Below are positions 12,901-24,849 of a DNA stretch of 64,000 nucleotides, in pieces; position 1 is the stretch's first letter; every line of letters starts with the position of its first letter. Where the stretch lies: the NCBI GenBank assembly GCA_015680685.1, contig MNCI01025574.1, positions 190,679 through 254,678 on the forward strand. The letters are read 5' to 3'. The notes beneath the pieces were generated by a model. The model searched no databases, was not told the DNA's origin, and saw only the letters and a list, made by a program, of their open reading frames with translations. This DNA is from Gnetum montanum. Its lineage: Eukaryota > Streptophyta > Gnetopsida > Gnetales > Gnetaceae. The position numbers and the translations under genes are program-made.

Positions 12901-15000
12901 TAAAGCTATTTTATAACTTAAATAACTTGTAAGATTTGATTCCATGAGTCTAAGAAACTAGTTTGATTTATAATTTTTATAACCATACACACTACTTCCA
13001 AAATGCTAAGTTCTATCATAGTCCATCATTCTTAACAATCGAGCATGTGTGATGATGATTGCTTTCCTTTTTATGGGAGTTTTTTTCTCATTGAAGTAAA
13101 CCTTTTTGAAACTAGACATGTCAATATTAACTTCTTAAAGCTCAAATGGTCATGATGATTTTTTTCTTTATGTGTATATTATCCCTACATATCTTTATAG
13201 CTTCATGTGCACTAACAATCCCTTATTTCTCATTTGCATCATCTAGGGTTGGAAATTAACACCCATATGCCTATATTTGGTCTTTTAAATTGTAAAAAAT
13301 AGTGAGAATATTTAATTACTTATACATTTTAATAGGTAATAGTAGATTTTCCTATCAGTTATAGGTATACGAGTATATGTATATATGAGTGTATGGATGA
13401 GTGTAGCTGTATACGTTTCATAAAATTTAATCTTGTAAAGTCTTTTTCAAATTTGATGTATCTTTCATAGGATGGCAACCTGCATTTTATAATACTTCAA
13501 CGTTGAACATTTTACACACAAATTTATGTACTTGAATTTAATACCTTTAGATTTTTGCTATTTGCCAATGACATAGATAATAATAAGAGTGGAATTAATA
13601 CTATCAACAAAATCGAACCTATCAATGCCATTTATTTACTTTAGTTACCTACATCAAATCTCATATAAATTTTCTTTTTACAATTTACTTAGTAGGTTAT
13701 TGCCAATAACATTGAGTGTATCGATAATAAAAATACTTTAATAATATTAAGGGCATCATTGATAGTATCACTTTGTAATGTTATTGCATTCAGTTAAAAC
13801 CCATTGTTCATTCACAAGCATTTGAACAAATAAATTTTTGCATAATCTAAAATGTAAAAAAGCTAATGCAAAAAAGAAACTTCTCCTACTACTCATTGTT
13901 CTTGCTTTCTAAATCAAAAAGTTGTTACTAAAATGCAATAATAAAAAAAGTGCTGCTACAAAGGAATAAAAGAAGAAATTGCTACTACAGCCTTTGCTTA
14001 TGGCTTATTAATTTGTATTCATTCATTATCTCTATTTTATGAAGTTATTCTTTTTTTCTCTCTTAAATTTGTTAAGGTTTTTTATTTATAAATAAACTAC
14101 CCTTTGTATTTAACATTTTAGAATTTTTTTCATGATAGGGTTATTGGCCTTTTTTGAAAAAAAAAATTATTTCTAAAAGGTAAACCAAGAAGAAACCATC
14201 AATATAAAGAAGCTACTATTGCAACAAGATACATATCACTCTAATAAATATTTACCCTACAATTTTTAAGAGTTATGATTATGTATCTTACAACAATAAG
14301 CTACTACCATAAAGTAGTCGATGATATAAAGAAGAAATTATTGAAACCTAGACTTGTAACTAGCTAACTCATGTCTATTGATGTTTTTTATATATACATC
14401 TTTATGCTTGTTTCAGTTTTTCTAAATAAATAAATGATTTTTGTTTGTATTTAAACATATAATAAGTGAATGTCCATTACATAGTTATTAGCCTTTTTGG
14501 AAAAGAAATTGTTCCTTAAAGGTAAACAAAGTAGCATTTCGCCGCTACAAAGTACATGCTATTCCAATAAATGTTTCAAATTAAGAAAAGTAGTATTTTT
14601 ACTAAGTTATAAGTTTTGTTTTTAAAACATTAAAGCTTTGGCAATGTGACTACTTGTTAGTCTACATTTGTTCATGATTTTCACTCTTTCGAGTTATTTT
14701 TTATATTTATAATATTTTATTCTTTAAAAATCTTAGGGTTGTTTATGTTGCACAATTTGTTTTTTGTTTTATTTGTGTTTTTTGTATTTCTTTAGGTAAA
14801 AAGACCTTTGTATTCAATATTGAAGATTAATTGAAACTAAGATTTTCTAGACATGAAACTCTATTATTATTCAGTAGTAAGTTTCAAATATCTTTGTAAA
14901 ATTTTGTGTGTTTATTAGTTCATGTGTTTGAATTTTTTATTAGGAAAATGACTTTTGAATGCAATGCCTTAGTATTTTTTATAGCCTACACAACTAAAAT
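12900..15000. other. AT-rich intergenic DNA
   Basis: No frame with a recognisable motif was seen on either strand. The stretch is dominated by A/T runs and short degenerate repeats. Confidence 0.5.
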
Positions 15001-15007
15001 ATTGTTT

Positions 15008-15130
15008 GATGATCTTGGCTTGGTAACCCTAGGTCATAGGTTCAATTTTGCAAGGTAGTATTGAATTATAAACTTCTATAAATTCTGAAATGCACTTATG
15101 TTTCACTTATTTTGGGTTTCAATACCCATT
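15008..15130 (+). repeat. tRNA-derived SINE, copy 1
   Basis: A box-B-like ggttcaatttt lies at 15039-15049. It is followed by the body shared with the copies at 24061 and 27188: attataaacttctataaatt, then ttttactt/ttcactt and a CCC-containing tail. Box A is degenerate here. The body match to two other sites, one in the opposite orientation, shows a dispersed family. Confidence 0.55.
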
Positions 15131-15554
15131 CACATGTATCCCCACTCCCATCCCCCTCCTCCACCTCCCAAAATATTGTTGGCTAATTAATTTTAGAATA
15201 AAGTTTAGTTTTTAAACATGTTCCAAATAGTTATTTACATGACATACGAGGGTTTTTATGCCATTTTTAAAATAATATGATTTTTGAATGGTAAATTGTC
15301 AGGATTTTTTAAAAATCCCTTTGTATTTATTATTTATTATTTTTAATGAGCTTTTTTCATTAGAAGAAGAGATCGGAATTTCTAAACATCAAGTTTTACA
15401 TGTTCATGGAATAAGATGGTTATCAAGAGGATAAGTGTGTGAAATAATTATTATTTTAATGCCACTGATTATGAGATTATGGTAGAAGGGAAAAAGTAGA
15501 AAAAAGGAAAAAAGATGAGTCTTGGTATTATATTAGACAATTTTTTTTCTTCAA

Positions 15555-15577
15555 TTTTTTTTACATATGTTTGCAGA
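15555..15577 (+). other. Splice-acceptor-like pyrimidine tract of hAT remnant
   Basis: A long T/C tract ends in tttgcag immediately before the first readable hAT codons. This is the form of a plant 3' splice site, so the ancestral transposase gene may have had an intron here. Not testable from this window alone. Confidence 0.25.
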
Positions 15578-15579
15578 TA

Positions 15580-15796
15580 TTATTATGAAAGAATTGAATA
15601 AGTTCAATAAGATTCTACAACAAGAAAATATGAATGGTGCTTTATTAGGATCAACGTTGGATTCTACCATCACAATCCTTAAAAGATGATTCCTGAGGTT
15701 TGATAAATTTTCTAATGGAGCAAAATAGTTATCTCAGTTTTTAATTGAATCTAAATATGGATATTTAGAAATGAAATATAACAATTGACAAGATGT
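15580..15796 (+). pseudogene. hAT transposase remnant, left part
   Basis: The frame reads KELNKFNKILQQENMN, then LLGSTLDSTITILKR. This resembles the region of ZBED/hAT-type transposases that precedes the C-terminal part, where a short linker leads into a T-I-x-x-L-R motif. It is followed by a stop and by FLIESKYGYLEMKYNN. The frame is cut at the start of a copia LTR at about 15797 and appears to resume beyond the other LTR at 21312, where the dimerisation domain is found. Inactive. Confidence 0.5.
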
Positions 15797-16847
15797 TGAA
15801 CTTTTGTTATGTTAAAACCTTAGAGAAAATGGAAAATGTAGATTATGTGTGTGATGATAGTGTTGTAAGACCATGAATAAGAACTTCACATGAAGAACCA
15901 AGAATGAGATCTACATTAAGATGTCAAAATGAAGACTAAATGGATAAGATGAGAGCATGGATGAAAATAGATTCTACAAGCCAAATGAAGATGTTTAGAA
16001 GACTACCAAGATGTCAAATTGACAAGGGAATGCCTTAGACTCCAAAGTGAAAAACTAGAGTAGATTTCTATGAAAAATAGCAAATGTCTATCTTGGAAGA
16101 TAGATGTCTATAATTTGAGATAGATGTCTTTCTTGTAGTGAAGCCACTCTCAGATAGATAGCTAAACTTGGAAGTGGATATCTATACTAGCCATTTTATA
16201 GTAGTTGCATGAATTCCAAGGAGTTTTTAGAAACTTTGAGACTATAAGATAAAGTGAAAATCTTGGAAATTCTACAAGCACTATTCATCTAAAGATTCAT
16301 CATTGGCTACTCAAAAGTAAACTTGTGTTTTCTTTTCATTGTATGATCATTTGCTTGTTTTGATTGTATTGTTCTTCATGTACAAGGATTTGTAAATCAA
16401 GTTACACTCTTTTCTTATTCTTTTCTCTTTCTTTCTTGAGGCCTTGCAGGGTTGATGTTCTTCTTGAAAGAAGACATCTTTGTTGAGTTTGTTGGGACCT
16501 TGTAGGGTTGAGTGGTTTTATGGCAGCAAAACACTCCAGGGTGAAGCTCACTTTTGTAAAGGTTATGAAATACTCTAAACCACACTTTGAGCTCGTTGGA
16601 ACCTTATAGGGTTGAGTGGTTTCATAGAGATCAAGCACTCCAGAGTGGAGCTCAAGGCTTGTACAAGGTATGATGCCCTTCAAACTATATTTTTAAGAAA
16701 CAATGTTTGGAGGTGTGCATGAATTCTACCCTCCAAGTGTGGATGTATCCAAGTTAGGAAATCACACAAAATTTGTATGTGTTTTGGTGGTTCTAGAATT
16801 TTAAATTCGAGTAGTTATTCGAAGCCCCCTTCTAAGTTTTCAATCCA
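15797..16847 (+). repeat. 5' LTR of copia element
   Basis: It starts TGAACTTTTG and ends CAATCCA, five bases before the primer site. It matches 20250-21311 along its length; for example gaaaatggaaaatgtaga at about 15829 recurs at 20278. The tail contains two ~120-bp internal units, each with an accttgcagggttga/accttatagggttga word (near 16440, 16498 and 16600). Confidence 0.75.
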
Positions 16848-16851
16848 TAAG

Positions 16852-16864
16852 TGGTATCAGAGCC
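16852..16864 (+). promoter_or_regulatory. Primer binding site, initiator Met tRNA
   Basis: TGGTATCAGAGCC is the complement of the 3' end of plant initiator Met tRNA, the usual primer for Ty1/copia reverse transcription. It sits four bases after the LTR end. Confidence 0.85.
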
Positions 16865-16904
16865 TAGTACTCTCAAGTTCATGCTTCACATTTCAAGAGT
16901 GAAC

Positions 16905-17880
16905 AATGAAGCAAACTTCTTACATCAAGCCATTGATGTTTGATGGATTTGAACTTGCATATTGGAAGATAAGAATGCAAGAATTCTTTGAATCCATGGA
17001 ATTCAAAGTATGGGAGTCAATCCTTGAAGGCTACACATCACTCGTCAATAGTGACACAAAAGCACTCAAGCCATAAAGCAAATGGACTACCAAAGAAAAA
17101 GATAATTTCAAGTATGACACAAAAGCCAAAAACTGTTTATATTGTGTATTAAATAAATCTAAAGTTTAATAGAATAGTTGGGTGTAAAAATGCTAAGGAA
17201 ATATGGGAAACCTTAGAGGCAACTTATGAGGGCACATCTATAGTTAAATAATCAAAACTCTTAGTATTGCAAAGCAAATATGACAAGCTTAAAATAAAGG
17301 AAGGATAAAAGATCATGGATTAATTCTCTATGGAAAATGATATTTTCATAAAAATTAGAGGGACAAACAAGAACTTGCTATAAAGTGATGTAATTATAAA
17401 AATGATTAGAACTTTACAACTTGAGTTCAGATGTAAGGTCACTACTATGGAAGAAATAAGAGAATTTTTGGTGCTAAAATTTGAGGAGCTTAAAGTGCTC
17501 TAATTGCTTATGAGATGAATCTCATAAGTGAAGGAGCTATAAAAGAACATCCCATCATCCTAAAACTTTCATCAAAGGAGAAGGAGCTAGTTGAACAAGA
17601 AATGAATAATGAAGATGAAATAGTTCTTCTACTAAGAAGAGTTCAAAGAATTCTTGCAAGGAAAGGGAGAAGCTTTAACAAAATCAACCCAAATTAATCC
17701 AAATAGTAAAGAGAAAGGTAAAAAGTTTACAACTATAAATTTTGATGCATTTTCCATAGATTGTTGGGTATGTGGTGGAATAGGCCATGTGGTCTCCAAA
17801 TGTCCTAGTATTGGTAGGTTGTAACGAAAAGATAAAAATGAAGTTGATTCTAAGATGAAAAACTTCTACACTAGCTAGAA
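16905..17880 (+). pseudogene. Copia gag remnant with zinc knuckle
   Basis: From the ATG at 16905 the frame reads MKQTSYIKPLMFDGFELAYW followed by a KIRMQEFFESMEFKVW block, the N-terminal signature of UBN2-type copia gag. Stops appear from about 17074 onward. The open piece 17515-17697 is the later gag. A zinc knuckle is readable at 17760-17815 as CWVCGGIGHVVSKC, with C-X2-C-X4-H-X4-C spacing complete. Gag packages the element RNA; this copy is broken by stops and cannot do so. Confidence 0.75.
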
Positions 17881-18093
17881 CAATGGAGAATAAAGTGAGG
17901 AAGCAGTAGATAATGCTACAAAGGATTCACATCTCATATGAATGACCCTCAAAAATGAAAATTCTACAAAAGTCTCTAACGAATGAAAAGGTAAACATGA
18001 TGAAAGGTATAGTGAGTTACATAAGGAGATTTTTATCTTCCATTATCTACTTAAAAAGGTAAATAAAAATAGGCATACAAAAATCTTTCAAAG

Positions 18094-18431
18094 NNNNNNN
18101 NNNNNNNNNNNNNNNNNNNNNNNNNNNNNNNNNNNNNNNNNNNNNNNNNNNNNNNNNNNNNNNNNNNNNNNNNNNNNNNNNNNNNNNNNNNNNNNNNNNN
18201 NNNNNNNNNNNNNNNNNNNNNNNNNNNNNNNNNNNNNNNNNNNNNNNNNNNNNNNNNNNNNNNNNNNNNNNNNNNNNNNNNNNNNNNNNNNNNNNNNNNN
18301 NNNNNNNNNNNNNNNNNNNNNNNNNNNNNNNNNNNNNNNNNNNNNNNNNNNNNNNNNNNNNNNNNNNNNNNNNNNNNNNNNNNNNNNNNNNNNNNNNNNN
18401 NNNNNNNNNNNNNNNNNNNNNNNNNNNNNNN
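18094..18431. other. Assembly gap
   Basis: 338 N inside the copia interior. What lies here, including possible pol sequence, is unknown, and the true length may differ. Confidence 0.99.
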
Positions 18432-20249
18432 CATATCTTATGATCTACATTATCTATTGGATTATAAAGCTAAAATAAAAGTCAAAATTATTTCTTTATA
18501 TTCTCTTGGGATGGGAATTTTATACATATAAGTTATGACTAAAGAAACTCTTTATTGAAGAGGAAAATTATTGCATCTATGTTAACATTTTTTATCTTAA
18601 GATGCTACTAACATGAGACTTTGGTTTGCAAAAAGTCTCCATACTTGATCTTGATAGATATTTATTGATGACATCCAAAGGAGCATATCTATAAAGGCAA
18701 AGTGAGCCATGAATGAATGTTCAAGAAATTGATGCATTACAAAAGTTGAACATTGTTGATGCTACTATGATTTTTGCTTGTTGATTTTCTAAAAGGAAGT
18801 TATTTACATTTCTATTGGGAGTCCTTAGTCTCCACACTTGATTTATATACAACAAATATTGTTCATTCATATTTTATTCTTGGGTAAATCAAGATTGTGA
18901 TTAATTAACATTTTAAAAGGTTTAAGGGGAGATTACCACTCTCTTCAAAATAAATGAATTCAGAAGTTAGGCCCATATGTAGGGTAAGCTTTCACCTCAT
19001 CAATGATTATAGTCTTTTAGAGCATCAATGTAGGGGGAGTCTATATAGATTCTTTCAAAGAAATGATATGTAGAAACAAGCTTTCAATCTCTAACACTCT
19101 TAAAATAAGCATAAAAAAGAAGATTCAAGTAAATTCTTGAAGGTAAAAGAGCAAGTTATTCCTTTAAAAGTAATATTTCATTGTGCAAGCTTTTAGAATC
19201 TATTTTTGCTCTATGTTAGCATTATATTTCTAATGTCTTGTATGCTGAGAATGTACTTAAGTTCCTTATTGCTAATATGAGCTTAGCAATACTCACCTAA
19301 GAGATCTCAAGCACTACCAATAGTATATTAAGTAAGAAAGGTACTCATACTCTCTCTTGACAAAACATTTTAGACACTCTTCATGGGATATTTTGAGATA
19401 TACATGGCTATTGTTTTATCAACATCTTGATTAGAGTTTCATTGTTTAATTTTTTTAAACATGAAAAGATATGTTATTTGATATATTTCTTAAAAGTTGG
19501 TTGTGAATATGGGAAATGTGATAAGTCTAATGAGATTTTGCTTAAAGACTATATGATGTATCTTAATGTTTATATTTAATAGTCTTGTGATCAGTTTTTT
19601 TAAAAATATATTCAACATGATCCTTCTTATGGTTAGATACTTTTAGATCTAAAGTGTTTAAACACTATTTACTCTTCTAATCATGACATTTCTTTTCCTT
19701 ATCTTTAAAATGTTCCAAAGAGAAAGAATCGTTGATAAGGATCTCTTAAATTTCTTTCATAACAACCATATCTTTTGAAGACTATGTATTGTGATTTGCT
19801 TTTATAATGATTGTTTATAAGGCCTAAGACTTTAGCTATTGCTCTAAATGGTTTGGACATGGACATATGTTATATGTGTATATCCTTGAATGTTGAATGG
19901 TAATAATGATTTTTGAATATATAAAATAGCTATAGCTCAATGGTTATATTGATGCTTTCTATATAGTGAATGGTGTATATATCAAAGATAGGATAACTAA
20001 TACTCATTGCTCAACCTTTGGTAGTTAATGTCTATAGTATAAATTAACAAGTCTTTATTTATTATCTCTATGCATTTAATGGCTATGAGTTGTATGTCAT
20101 AACTATCTTAGCCCTCCGAAATCTATGCCAAAGGATGCATTTCTTTTTAATAGATATTCATATTTTCATCATCCTTAGGATAACAAGTTTTATATTATAG
20201 GACATACTAACCATTTTCTTAAGTTTATCACCAAGAAGGAGGAGATTTT
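18432..20249 (+). other. Unreadable copia interior
   Basis: Between the gap and the 3' LTR I could not recover any pol motif on either strand. A purine tract aagaaggaggagat at 20234-20247 lies just before the 3' LTR and is a good candidate polypurine tract for plus-strand priming. Confidence 0.5.
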
Positions 20250-21311
20250 TGACCTTTTAGTAGTCAAAACATTAAAGAAAATGGAAAATGTAGATTGTGT
20301 GTGTGAGGATAGTGTTGCAAGACTATGAATAAGAACTTCACATGGAGAGCCAAGAACGAGATCTATGTTGAGATGTCAAAATAAAGAACAAATGGACAAG
20401 ATAAGAGCATCAATAAAAACAGAGTCTACAAGCTAAATGAAGATGTTCTATAGACTGCCAAGATGTCAAATTGATAAGGGAATGCCTTAGACTCCAAAGT
20501 CCAAAAGTGGAGCAAATGTCTACAAAAAGTAGCAAACATCTATCTTGGAAGATAGACATCTACAAGTAGATGTCTACACTTAAAGATATATGTCTCTCTT
20601 TCATTGAAGCCACTCTTAGATAGACATCTAAACTTCGAAGTAGATGTTTATACTAGCCATTTGATATCTACTGCAAAAATTCCAAGGAGCATTTAGAAAC
20701 TCTGAGGCTATATGACAAAGTGAAAATCTTTGGAATTGTGTAAGTAGTGTTCATCTAAAGATTCATCATTATCTACTCTAAGTGAATTTATCTTTGCTCT
20801 TCATTGTATCATCATTTGCTTGTTTTGATTATACTGAGCTTCAAGTACAAGGATTTGTTAAACAAGTTACACTCTTTTCTTATTCCTTTTTCTTTGCTTC
20901 TTGGAGCCCTATGGGGTTCATGTGCATCTTACGAGAAGACATCTTTGTTGAACTTGTTGGGACCTTGCATGGTTGAGCAATTTTGCAACAAAAAAATCTT
21001 CTAGTGTAGAGCTTACTTTTGTGAAGGTTGTGAGATCCTCTAGACTACAATTTGAGCTTATTGGGACCTTGCAGGTTTAAGTGGTTTCGTAACCACAAAA
21101 TACTCAAGAGCAAAGTTTAAAGCTTATACAAGGTATGGTGTCCTTCAAACCACATTTTTAAGAAATAAAGTCTAGAGGTGTGCAGAGACTCTACCCTCTA
21201 AGTGTGGACATATCCAAGTTGGGGAACCACATAAAATTTATGTGTGTTTTGATGGTTGTAGCATTTTAAATTGGGGAACTTATTTAATCCTCCTTCTAAG
21301 TTCTTGATCCA
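20250..21311 (+). repeat. 3' LTR of copia element
   Basis: It starts TGACCTTTTAG after a purine tract and ends TTGATCCA. It is collinear with 15797-16847. Differences from the 5' copy are scattered substitutions and short indels, which indicates an old insertion. Confidence 0.75.
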
Positions 21312-21977
21312 TTCCACATCCACATAATTAAGAATGGATGAAATTCCAAAAGATGAAATATAAATATTAAGAAACTTTTCTTATATAGATGAATCTTTTG
21401 AGAGTTGTAAAACTTTAGCTAGAAATTATGCTTAAATATTAATAGATTGCTTGAATAAAAGATTTCTAGATGTCACCTTCTTTAGTTCTTTGAAATTATA
21501 TAATCCATCATTTTATTCATCAAATGTTAAAAATAGAGAAAAGATTGCAAAGGGTTACTTATAGAGAATCTTAAGGAATTTAAAAGTAGAACTTTTGAAA
21601 AATGTGAATATTAGCTAATTAGTTTTGATGCATGTCTAAAAGAACTTTATTCCTTTATCAATTGTTTATGGTATAACTGTGAATGATTTTCAACAAAAGA
21701 AGTGTGGAGAATATTTTGTAATTATGGTTTACATTCTAGCTACCCAAATTTATTTAAATTATGGCAAGTAGTGATGGTACTCCTTATTAGCACATCTTCT
21801 TGTGAGAGAGGATTTTCTAAACAAAATTTAATTAAAGGTGTATTAAGATCTCAATTGTCAATTGAGACATTAGATGCTTTAATGCAAATTTTACTAATGG
21901 GTCCTTTAGAATTAGAGATACATTGGCCTAAAGTTTGTTGGATTTGGAACAATGTTAAAGAAAGAAGAAATAGTTAA
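21312..21977 (+). pseudogene. hAT transposase remnant with dimerisation domain
   Basis: The open piece 21702-21977 carries the hAT C-terminal dimerisation domain. It includes YPNLFKLWQVVM, then STSSCERGFSKQNLIK, then LRSQLSIETLDALMQI. This matches the family pattern S-x-x-x-E-R-x-F-S followed by R-x-x-L and L-x-x-L-M-x-I. Upstream, 21325-21700 shows KRFLDVTFFSSLKLYNPSF and similar pieces with stops. It follows directly on the copia 3' LTR and, with 15580-15796, forms one interrupted gene. hAT transposases cut and paste DNA elements; this copy lacks an intact catalytic part. Confidence 0.75.
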
Positions 21978-22560
21978 AATGTAAATTTTTAAGTAATATT
22001 TTTATTTCTACATTTTTATTTAATTATTTTTTATTTTATAAAATGCATTTGTTTGTAAAAAATTTGAACTAAATATACTTTTATTAATTTATAGATTTGG
22101 AAGAATACATCATATGAATTGAAGATTAGGAGAATAAATGGATGCTTATCAAGAAAGAGATGATAATTTTGCTTCATATTTGAGATTAGAATATAAATAG
22201 ACAAACATTCTTAAAAGATAAATTTATTTTTAGAGATGATAATTTTGATTTGTATTTTGGACTTAAAGTCTATAAAACATATATTTTAAAAAGACAATGC
22301 ATTATGTTTCTTTATTGTTGCATCTTCTAAATTATTTATATAATTCAAATTCTCAACGTAACTTTGAATTTTTATAATTATCTGTAAATATTTATATTTA
22401 AAAGGTAATTTATATATACTACCATCAAAAGACTTTTGCTTGACCTGACCGTTAATTTCCAACCCTGGCACCAGCACATCCTTTGATTACTTTATAGCAT
22501 TTAACAACATTTCCTCTCCTCATGTGGGTCGTCTTCACCCCCTTGGTGTAGAACATAAAA

Positions 22561-22960
22561 CTACGCATGGGCCTCTACGTCAGTAGCCAAACCACCATTG
22601 ACAGCCGCGCCACCAACGTGGTGATCGCCAATGGCAGACCCTGCATCTGCACCGAGAATGCCAGCCACGTCAACATCCACGGGATCACAGTGAGCAGATG
22701 CACGATTCAGCAGGCAGGGAGGGTTGGATCCTCAACCTCAACCTCAACGTACGTGGGCGCGTGAGGTTGACGTGGCACCCGCATTTGCAGTCGCAGCGAC
22801 GGTAATGTCTTCAACATGTGGGCAACGGTGAAGTGGGTGACACCGTAGTGGGAGGGGCTCATTGAGGACCATACCTCGGAGCCGGCCAAGGTTTCCAGTG
22901 TAAATGATGTTTTGAAGAATAATGTTGTGTGGTAGAGTAACAAGAACGCTGGGTGTAAAG
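22561..22960 (+). pseudogene. Pectate lyase (PL1) gene fragment
   Basis: Pectate lyases cleave de-esterified pectin in the cell wall by beta-elimination. The open piece 22567-22764 reads LYVSSQTTIDSRATNVVIAN, then ASHVNIHGITVSRC. This corresponds to the PL1 segment with a T-I-D-G-R-G motif followed by N-V-I-I-H-G. The Gly of T-I-D-G-R is Ser here. After a stop, decayed pieces such as SDGNVFNMWA and EGLIEDH correspond to the next family segments (S-D-G-D-x-I and D-G-L-I-D). The fragment is markedly GC-richer than its flanks. Both ends of the gene are missing. It belongs to the family that includes conifer pollen pectate lyases, but which member cannot be said. Confidence 0.7.
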
Positions 22961-22979
22961 CCCTTCTCTAGGGTTGTGG

Positions 22980-24060
22980 AAAATTTGTTATTTATAAATA
23001 TTATCCACACAAAAATAACATAATAAGGAAAAATAACTTGTAATATGGAGTGGGAGAGAAACAAGGAAGATAAATAGAAAAGAAACTTAGCAACTTTTTT
23101 TATAACATCTTCAAAATATCTATAAAGATGTTTACAAAGATCACAAGTCAATTACTTTCACACAGCAACCCCTACACAAGAGACCATGCACTCTTAAGTC
23201 GCTCACCATAACTAATCCAAAATAGATTTAAATAGCTAGATCAATCCAAAATGGATTGAAATATCTAGATCTAGGGTTACAATAATAGAAACAACCAATA
23301 ATTAACTTAGACATGTCTTCACTTTTTCTTTTGCAATAACTTTTACATATTTTAATTCTTCTTTTCATATTTTTAAAACATTCTAAAACTAAACAACAAT
23401 AAAATAGAAAAGTGAAGTTCAATACAAGTTAACTACAAATTTTTTTTTCACATCTCTACCAACCCCTACTCCTAATTAATCTCCTTCTTAATACTTCTGT
23501 GTTGCCCTAGCTTACTCCAACGTTACCTCTCTCACCAATAACGATGGTACTTTCACCCTCTAACTCTTGTGCACTTCTTCCCCTCTCCTTCATTCCCCAT
23601 GGTTTTCTAATTTTACTTTCTTGCTATTTTTTCCAATTTGTAAGTAAATGCATTTATTTTATTTTAAATCATTTTTTGGATTTTATGTTATTTTAAAGTA
23701 ACATGCATGAGTAATTAAGTAAATCATTACAAGCTGCATTATCAATTCCAATGTTCATCCTCCAAGTTTAATCAAAAATTAAGTATCACTTTGTTCAATA
23801 CATAATAATTAAATTAAATATAAAGTTCATCACATCATTGATTTTTCAATGTATTGCATTACTTCTCAACCCGATATTTTAATTGTGAAATGAAAAACCA
23901 AGAAATAGTAAGTGCCTCAACTAGTAAGGTCAAGTCATTATTTAGACTAGTTATGTTCTATAATACTTCTCAATTATCATGTTCTCAAAATAGTGTAGCA
24001 ACAATGACAATACTTAGAGATAAACTACACAACATATAAATTACAAAAGACTTACAATGA
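22980..24060. other. AT-rich intergenic DNA
   Basis: No gene was recognised. A diverged ~30-bp tandem pair built on aatccaaaat-gatt-aaat lies at 23216-23274. Confidence 0.5.
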
Positions 24061-24202
24061 GCTGTTAGCCTAGTGGTATGAGTCATGGCCTAGTATGTCC
24101 AAGTCATGAGTTTGATTTCAATAGGTATCATTGAGTTATAAACTTCTATAAATATTGGGGTTTTCCTATATTTTACTTATTTTGGATTCTAATACCCCCA
24201 AG
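24061..24202 (+). repeat. tRNA-derived SINE, copy 2
   Basis: This copy has a clear box A, ttagcctagtgg at 24065-24076, and a box-B-like gagtttgatttca at 24108-24120, the internal RNA polymerase III promoter of a tRNA gene. The body gagttataaacttctataaa and the tail tattttacttattttggatt follow. The same order is seen at 15008 and, inverted, at 27188. A true tRNA is excluded because the arms do not fold and the body is not tRNA. Confidence 0.7.
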
Positions 24203-24640
24203 AAAAGACTTGGAGTAGCCAATATAAAAGCAATTAAAGAGGATCTTAGGAAATTATAAGTAAACAAAGATCTAGTTCTTAAAACTTGTAGGTGATCCAT
24301 TTTGTTAAGACAAGGCTAGGATGAAGAAGAAGAAGTGTAGTTAGTAATTCTTAAAACTTGTAGGTCACCCCATTTTGTTAGGACAAGGCTAGAATGATGA
24401 TGATGAATATATATCTTAGAGTGTACTTGATAATTCTTTAGTGCCTCCCATCACACCTCGCCCCCATCCCTGTGCTATGCAAGCAAAACGAATAATAAAC
24501 AAAAGATTAATGATGGTGCTAATAAGTAAAAATTCAATTTAATTATGCACTATACAACTTGACAACCGTAGAACTAGTTTAATTCCTATAGTAATGATAG
24601 TTTATATAATGTGTTCTCATGATGTTGTTAACATTGTACT

Positions 24641-24735
24641 TAGGAATGTAGAATAGTAGTTAAGATACTCATCTCTTAGTGTAGAGGTTGAAATTTCAAC
24701 TGTTGCCTTAGCTTCTAGGTGTGGTAGCATTATGA
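24641..24735 (+). repeat. tRNA-like SINE head, second type (weak)
   Basis: tagtagttaagatactc near 24656-24672 resembles a box A, and gaggttgaaatttca near 24683-24697 resembles a box B at tRNA-like spacing. Only one clear copy was found in this window, so family status is unproven. Confidence 0.25.
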
Positions 24736-24849
24736 TGGGACAATTGCTTGGTACATTGGGGGGTATTAGATCACAAAAGGTAAATATATTTAAAAAATCA
24801 TATTCAGAGTGCAAAAGTAGAGAAGTAGAGGAAAAACTCCAAAATAACA

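Larger units (their letters stand above)
15797..21311 (+). mobile_element. Ty1/copia element with two LTRs, internally deleted
   Basis: Two long direct repeats (15797-16847 and 20250-21311) flank a primer site, a gag with a zinc knuckle and about 2 kb of unreadable internal DNA. The internal part, about 3.4 kb including a 338-base gap, is shorter than a complete copia interior. No integrase, RT or RNase H block could be read after gag, so pol is lost or beyond recognition. The LTRs have diverged by substitutions and small indels, so it is an old insertion. No matching 5-bp target duplication was seen next to the LTR ends as I placed them. It splits a hAT remnant. Confidence 0.75.

Noticed and set aside
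18051-18434. 127-codon minus-strand frame
   Set aside because: Made almost wholly of N from the assembly gap.
15787-21320. 5-bp target duplication of the long-LTR copia
   Set aside because: The bases before the 5' LTR (gatgt) and after the 3' LTR (ttcca) do not match for the LTR ends I placed.
24061-24135. Functional tRNA gene
   Set aside because: Box A and box B are present, but the acceptor and anticodon arms do not pair and the sequence is shared by a longer repeated body, so it is a SINE.
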